DNA of 45,230 nt from Bacteroidales bacterium (lineage in GTDB: Bacteria > Bacteroidota > Bacteroidia > Bacteroidales > F082), in NCBI GenBank assembly GCA_017466405.1, contig JAFTUF010000011.1, forward strand, positions 1 to 45,230. The letters are read 5' to 3'. A program made the position numbers and the translations under genes. This document shows, piece by piece, positions 41,018 to 45,230 of the stretch (the stretch's first letter is position 1; every line of letters starts with the position of its first letter). The notes beneath the pieces are model-generated. The model was not told where the DNA came from. It was given only the letters and a program-made list of their open reading frames with translations, and ran no database searches.

Positions 41018-43300
41018 ATGAGAAAAACCCTACTTTTAGCAATGGCATTATTATTAGCCATGACGACTTATGCACAAAGCAGAGCCATTATCTTTAATGA
41101 AACATTCGACGGTACAACAACACCTACAGGTTGGAGCGTCATGAACAACGGAACCAGCAACTGGTCTGTCAGCCCTACCGACAAAGCCGGAGGTGAGCCT
41201 AACGAAATGCAGCTCTATTGGAGCCCAACTTTCTTCGGTGTTTCACGTCTCGTTACACCAGCCATCGATTTGACAGGAATCTCAAGTGTAGTATTTTCAT
41301 TCAAACACTATTTAGACAACTATCAGACAGCTAGCAGCGAGATAGGTATCGCCACCTCATCCGACGGCGGCGACACATGGAACGAAGGCTGGTCACAGTC
41401 GTATAACACCGACGGTCAATATAACGTCGATCAAACTATCAGCACAAGCGACATGGGCAAGAACAACGTCATGTTCTGCATCTACTTCGACGGAAACGCT
41501 TCAAACATCGACTATTGGTATTTCGACGACGTTACAATCTCAACATTGGAAAGCAACGACGCTAAGATGTTCAGCATCGACGTTGAACAATATTTACCTG
41601 CCGGTGACCTTGAGATCGCTTTCAGCGTAAGAAATGTCGGAAGCAACGACTTGACATCCTTCGAGGCATCATACGAAATTGACGGCACTACCGTAAGCGA
41701 ATCTTTCAACACAAATTTAGGCATGTTTGAAAACGGTCAATTCGCATTCTCAGAGAAAGTCAACTTGACTCCTGGCAATTACGAGTTGAAAATCGAACTC
41801 ACTTCTGTCAATGGTGGCGACGACAACGACCCTAGCAACAACACCTTGAACAAAGGACTCAGTGTCGCTATGGGCTCAACAAAGAGAATCCCTATGATAG
41901 AACATTTCTCAAGCTCCACCTGCGGACCATGTGTTTATATCAACTCACAGATGCACTCTGTCTGCAGCAGCAATGAGGGCAAGTTCGCTTACGTCAAATA
42001 TCCTATGTACTGGCCAACTCCTGGCGACCCATATAGCACCGACGAATCAACAGCGAGAAAAACTTATTACAACATCAGCGCTGTCCCTCAGATAGTTTAC
42101 GATGCAGTAAATATCGGCGCAGTGGTAGTCACAACAAACCAATTGGACGAAAGTATCAATTCAGATGCATACGTCAACATCAAAGGAGCCTTCGACATCG
42201 ATGGAACAACAATCAACGTGACAGCCGACGTAATGCCATACATCACAGTAGAAGGCTGCAAAGTATTTGTCTCCGTCAATGAAAAAACTACAACAGGCAA
42301 TGTTGGAACAAACGGCGAGACAGAATTTCATCACATCATGATGAAGATGTTGGACAATGCTGAAGGCAACGACCTCACTGCTGAAGCCGGCGAATATCAA
42401 CGCTTCGAATTCTCTTACGATATGTCACAAACTCACGTAGAAGAAATGAGCGACCTTGAAGTAGCAGTATGGGTTCAACATTATAACTCAAAAGAAATAT
42501 TCAACAGCACTTTCTTAAATGAATATACAGAACATAACTATCCTGTTCAAAATCTTCAGATGACAGAAAACGGCAACAATTTCGAGTTGACATGGGAAGC
42601 TCCAGAAGCAGGCAGCCCATCAGGATATCAAGTTATTGTCAATAGCGTTGTTGTTGAAGAAAACACCCAAGACTTGTCATACTCTTTTGAAAACACTGCA
42701 GACTACTGCATCGTAGAAGTCGTAGCTTTATATGGTGACAACAAGTCTATCGGCGTCATCGTAAACAACCTTTCACAGGATGAAGACCCTTGCATGGCTC
42801 CTACCAACTTAGGCGCTACTGTTGAACAAGACCTCGAAGACTATCAATATAAATACAAAGTAACTATGACATGGGATGCTGTTGATGGCGCTACTGGCTA
42901 CGAGGTTTATGTCAACGGTTCATGGTTCGGAATGACAAGCGACAACTTCTATATCGCAGGTTCCGACAACGAAGGCAGCTTCGACTTTGCTGTCACTACA
43001 TTATGCGCAGCAGGCGAATCAGAAATGTCGGAAACATACACTGTCATCGTTGAGGATGATGCTTTAGAAGAATATACAAACGAATTCGAGATTTATCCTA
43101 ACCCAGCAAACGACTTCGTGAAGTTATCATCTGTCGATGGTCAAATCTCTGTTGTTAGAATATATAACGTCATGGGAATGATGGTCGATGAGATTGAAGT
43201 CAATGCCAATGAAGTTGAGGTAAACATCTCCGACTATAACTCAGGAATTTATTTCTTCAACATCGATGGAAAAGTTGTTAAGGTGGTAAAGAATTCATAA
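41018..43300 (+). CDS. Omp28-type T9SS-exported protein, array member 10 (two Fn3)
   Basis: 760 residues. Signal peptide 1-19 (AMTTYA, then QSR). Omp28 motif SSSTCGPC (Cys302/Cys305), cis-Pro loop AVPQIVYDA, FHHIMMKML. Two Fn3 modules. The second (CMAPTNLGATVEQDLEDY, then GSWFGMTSDNFYIAGS) is nearly identical to the last Fn3 of member 1, including 56 identical bases (22712..22767 and 42923..42978). The sorting domain, however, is of the member 2-5 type (EIYPNPANDFVKLSSVDG; RIYNVMGMMVDE), so the gene is a mosaic. The last codon (Ser) and the stop lie in an AT-rich repeat, ending KNS where relatives end KN or KD. It probably continues the member 7-9 operon; there is no promoter core upstream. 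Confidence 0.88.
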   Translation: MRKTLLLAMALLLAMTTYAQSRAIIFNETFDGTTTPTGWSVMNNGTSNWSVSPTDKAGGEPNEMQLYWSPTFFGVSRLVTPAIDLTGISSVVFSFKHYLDNYQTASSEIGIATSSDGGDTWNEGWSQSYNTDGQYNVDQTISTSDMGKNNVMFCIYFDGNASNIDYWYFDDVTISTLESNDAKMFSIDVEQYLPAGDLEIAFSVRNVGSNDLTSFEASYEIDGTTVSESFNTNLGMFENGQFAFSEKVNLTPGNYELKIELTSVNGGDDNDPSNNTLNKGLSVAMGSTKRIPMIEHFSSSTCGPCVYINSQMHSVCSSNEGKFAYVKYPMYWPTPGDPYSTDESTARKTYYNISAVPQIVYDAVNIGAVVVTTNQLDESINSDAYVNIKGAFDIDGTTINVTADVMPYITVEGCKVFVSVNEKTTTGNVGTNGETEFHHIMMKMLDNAEGNDLTAEAGEYQRFEFSYDMSQTHVEEMSDLEVAVWVQHYNSKEIFNSTFLNEYTEHNYPVQNLQMTENGNNFELTWEAPEAGSPSGYQVIVNSVVVEENTQDLSYSFENTADYCIVEVVALYGDNKSIGVIVNNLSQDEDPCMAPTNLGATVEQDLEDYQYKYKVTMTWDAVDGATGYEVYVNGSWFGMTSDNFYIAGSDNEGSFDFAVTTLCAAGESEMSETYTVIVEDDALEEYTNEFEIYPNPANDFVKLSSVDGQISVVRIYNVMGMMVDEIEVNANEVEVNISDYNSGIYFFNIDGKVVKVVKNS

Positions 43301-43367
43301 TTCATAATTCATACTTCATAATTCATAATGCATAATTCATAATGCATAATGCATAATTCATAATTAT
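43292..43367. repeat. AT-rich 'attcataatgcat' repeat tract
   Basis: Seventy-odd bases of overlapping attcataatt and attcataatgcat units, beginning inside the last codons of array member 10. Same family as 13481..13540 and 143..191. Confidence 0.85.
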
Positions 43368-43372
43368 TGGGG

Positions 43373-43404
43373 AAGACGCTGCTGTGAATCAGTAGCGTCT
43401 TTTT
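43373..43404 (+). terminator. Terminator after array member 10
   Basis: AAGACGCTGCT (43373..43383) pairs with AGTAGCGTCTT (43391..43401), one wobble, with loop GTGAATC and a T run. Confidence 0.87.
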
Positions 43405-43542
43405 CAATAAGTATGCGATAAAGACACATTCTATATGTCCATACATAAATCACTTTATCTCTTAAGTTTCTCTGCGCCTAAAGCCACTAAAAAAAATCTT
43501 TAGTATTTCGACTTTTGTCTTCTGACATTAGTCATTTTTTAT

Positions 43543-43550
43543 TATATTTG
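43543..43550 (+). promoter_or_regulatory. Promoter core of the Fn3-only gene
   Basis: TATATTTG matches TAnnTTTG 34 bases before the ATG at 43585. The TTTG at 43514 is too far upstream to be a standard -33 box. Confidence 0.5.
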
Positions 43551-43584
43551 CAGAACTTATTAAATCATTTAAAATCACAAAACT

Positions 43585-45033
43585 ATGAAGAAATCATTAC
43601 AACTTTTACTTACACTATTATTATGTGTTACATTCAGCTCTAAAGTATGGGCTTGCGACCCTCCTACCAATTTAAGATACCAAATCGAAGAAGACGTTCC
43701 TGGATACGGCTACAAATTCCGCGTCACCTTAAGCTGGGATATCGTCGATGGAGGAAGTTTCTACTCAGTTTATTTTTACAACGACAACTATCCTGACGGA
43801 ATATGGTTTGGCGATTCCGATGGTTCATATTATATCGCCGGAGCCAACACAGAAGGTTCTTTCGATTTCAGCGTCGTCACCCACTGCAGCGATGGCAGCA
43901 CCTCAGAAAGATCAGAACGCTGCACAGTGGTGATTGAATCAGGTGCTACACCATGTATGACACCTTCAAACTTACATGCTACCGTAGAAGAAGACCTTCC
44001 TGGCAGTTCATACAAATACACCATCACATTGAATTGGGATGCAGTCGAGAATGCAGAGAAATATGAGGTTTATATCAACAACGACCTCTTGGACTACACC
44101 ACAGAAACAACATACGTCACAGGCACTGAAGTAGCTCAAATTCTTTACTTCGCAGTAGCTACAATATGTCAAGACGGCGGTGAGTCACCAATATCACCTA
44201 ACGTCATGGTCAATGTAGATCCTTGCTTGCCTCCTACCAATTTGCAGGCTGAAGTAGAAGAAGACGTCCCAGGTTATCCTTACAAATATAAAGTCACTTT
44301 GACATGGGATGCCAACAACGACGCTAACTCATACACCATCTACGAAAACGGTGCTTGGATAGGCTATTCTTCAGAACCAAAATATGAACTTGGATATAAC
44401 GCTCCAACAACAGTTTTCTTTAACGTCACATCATCATGCGCCAATGGTGAGTCAGACATGACAGACCCTCTCACTGTAGTTGTTGAAGGCAACGGCGACG
44501 ATGATGAAACCTGCCCTACTCCAACAAATCTCGGCGCTATAGTAGAGAAAGACGTTGAAGGTTATCAATATGTTTATAAAGTCACTATGACATGGGACGC
44601 TGTTGAGGAAGCAGGCGGCTACAAGGTATATGTCAACGGCAGCGAGTTCGGAACAACAAGCACCAACTTCTACATCGCAGGTTCCGACGCTGAAGGCGAG
44701 TTCGATTTCTCAGTAGTGGCATTATGCACATCAGGCGAGTCTGAAATGTCAGAGTCTTATACTGTCGTAGTTAAAGACGAGTCATTAGAAGAATATGCAA
44801 ACAGATTTGAGATATATCCTAACCCAGCAGAAAGCAACATTACTATCAACACCAACGAGAACATAAATGAAATTAACATTTATAATATCATCGGTATAAA
44901 TGTCTATAGTGAGAAAGTATCTGTTGACCGTTGTCCGTTGTCTGTTGACATTAACACACTTAACACTGGAGTTTATTTCATCAAGATTAATACAGAAAAA
45001 GGCGACATCGTAAAGAGATTCGTGAAAGAATAA
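43585..45033 (+). CDS. T9SS-exported protein of four Fn3-like modules, no Omp28 domain
   Basis: 482 residues. Signal peptide 1-23 (SSKVWA, then CDPP). Four Fn3-like modules, ~24-117, 124-212, 214-301 and 310-397. Each opens with a Cys (24, 124, 214, 310) followed by xxPxNL and has a second Cys near its end (101, 195, 285, 381), a likely disulfide per module. Each also repeats Y-K-x-x-x-T-x-x-W-D. The sorting domain, ~408-482, starts EIYPNPAESNITIN and is of the member 1/7 type. Modules 1 and 4 keep the YIAGxxxEGxFDF signature shared with members 1 and 10. It lacks the anchor-J, CARDB and Omp28 parts, so it looks like a derivative made of the array's C-terminal module. Residues 447-455 are encoded by a copy of the intergenic heptad repeat. 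Confidence 0.87.
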   Translation: MKKSLQLLLTLLLCVTFSSKVWACDPPTNLRYQIEEDVPGYGYKFRVTLSWDIVDGGSFYSVYFYNDNYPDGIWFGDSDGSYYIAGANTEGSFDFSVVTHCSDGSTSERSERCTVVIESGATPCMTPSNLHATVEEDLPGSSYKYTITLNWDAVENAEKYEVYINNDLLDYTTETTYVTGTEVAQILYFAVATICQDGGESPISPNVMVNVDPCLPPTNLQAEVEEDVPGYPYKYKVTLTWDANNDANSYTIYENGAWIGYSSEPKYELGYNAPTTVFFNVTSSCANGESDMTDPLTVVVEGNGDDDETCPTPTNLGAIVEKDVEGYQYVYKVTMTWDAVEEAGGYKVYVNGSEFGTTSTNFYIAGSDAEGEFDFSVVALCTSGESEMSESYTVVVKDESLEEYANRFEIYPNPAESNITINTNENINEINIYNIIGINVYSEKVSVDRCPLSVDINTLNTGVYFIKINTEKGDIVKRFVKE

Positions 45034-45092
45034 GAATGGCTAAAGTCGAAAGACTAAAGTCTAAAGGTTAGAGAGCTCTTAGAAATAGGGGC
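45034..45092 (+). repeat. 'Ctaaagtc' tract and broken gagctc terminator copy
   Basis: GGCTAAAGTCGAAAGACTAAAG (in parts) leads into GAGCTCTTAGAAATAGG, as at 27274 and 29607. Then comes GGCACC instead of the second arm GAGCTC, so the stem cannot form. Confidence 0.75.
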
Positions 45093-45116
45093 ACCATCCA
45101 TAATTTTGTGTAAATG

Positions 45117-45155
45117 AAAATTACAGGGTTGAAAAAGGACTCTGTAATTTTTTTA
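45117..45155 (+). terminator. Probable terminator after the Fn3-only gene
   Basis: AAAATTACAG (45117..45126) pairs with CTGTAATTTT (45142..45151) around a 15-base loop, followed by a T run. It may substitute for the broken gagctc hairpin just upstream. Confidence 0.8.
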
Positions 45156-45159
45156 TTAA

Positions 45160-45167
45160 TAAATTTG
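45160..45167 (+). promoter_or_regulatory. Promoter core of the gene at the right edge
   Basis: TAAATTTG matches TAnnTTTG, 15 bases before the ATG at 45183; the leader would be very short. Confidence 0.45.
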
Positions 45168-45182
45168 CAACACACAAAAATT

Positions 45183-45230
45183 ATGAAGAAAGAAAATCAC
45201 AACGCAGTACCAGACTCTGTATTGACAAAA
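45183..45230 (+). CDS. Start of a hypothetical gene (partial, right edge)
   Basis: An ATG after an A-rich stretch reads MKKENHNAVPDSVLTK and stays open to the window end. A promoter core and a terminator of the previous gene lie directly upstream, so a real gene start is likely. There is no signal peptide. Too little is visible for a function. Confidence 0.55.
   Translation, partial: MKKENHNAVPDSVLTK

Overview
The window is an AT-rich bacterial chromosome segment from a member of the Bacteroidota, most likely Bacteroidales. Three things support this. Many genes are preceded by the Bacteroidota-type promoter core TAnnTTTG instead of a sigma-70 -10 box. A dozen secreted proteins end in type IX secretion system (T9SS) type A sorting domains. 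Gene families such as the paired half-size chromate transporters and the OadA/pyruvate carboxylase B-like protein fit the same group. I cannot name a genus. A cysteate synthase-like gene suggests a lineage able to make sulfonolipids.

Left part (1-13.6 kb), mostly housekeeping and transport: valS (minus strand); a small secreted or membrane hypothetical; an AAA-type ATPase with its own promoter/dyad, bracketed by two near-identical terminators; two POT-family peptide transporter paralogues; two overlapping half-size CHR transporter genes; a convergent two-gene Panacea-type toxin-antitoxin candidate; and a decarboxylase/carboxyltransferase alpha subunit whose C-terminal biotinyl-like domain lacks the biotin-accepting lysine.

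Middle (13.6-20.4 kb): a 1485-residue modular T9SS-exported protein, an ORF6N-type gene broken by an internal deletion, a GC-rich palindromic intergenic element, and the cysteate synthase-like gene.

Right part (20.5-45 kb), the most distinctive region: ten consecutive same-strand paralogues (666-846 residues). Each has a signal peptide, a choice-of-anchor-J/cleaved-adhesin module, a CARDB-like module, an Omp28-type thioredoxin-like domain with a CxxC and a cis-Pro loop, one to three Fn3 modules, and a T9SS sorting domain. An eleventh gene has only Fn3 modules plus the sorting domain. Modules and 3' ends are shared between non-adjacent members at near-identical nucleotide level, so the locus looks like an actively recombining array of exported, potentially redox-active surface proteins.

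Intergenic spaces are mosaics of dispersed repeats: a heptad family based on ACAACAG/ACAACGG, AT-rich 'attcataatgcat' tracts, covarying short hairpins next to 'CTCTACG', and longer hairpins with a conserved loop. One copy of the heptad repeat lies in frame inside the sorting domain of the last gene. No rRNA, tRNA, CRISPR array or insertion sequence was recognised.
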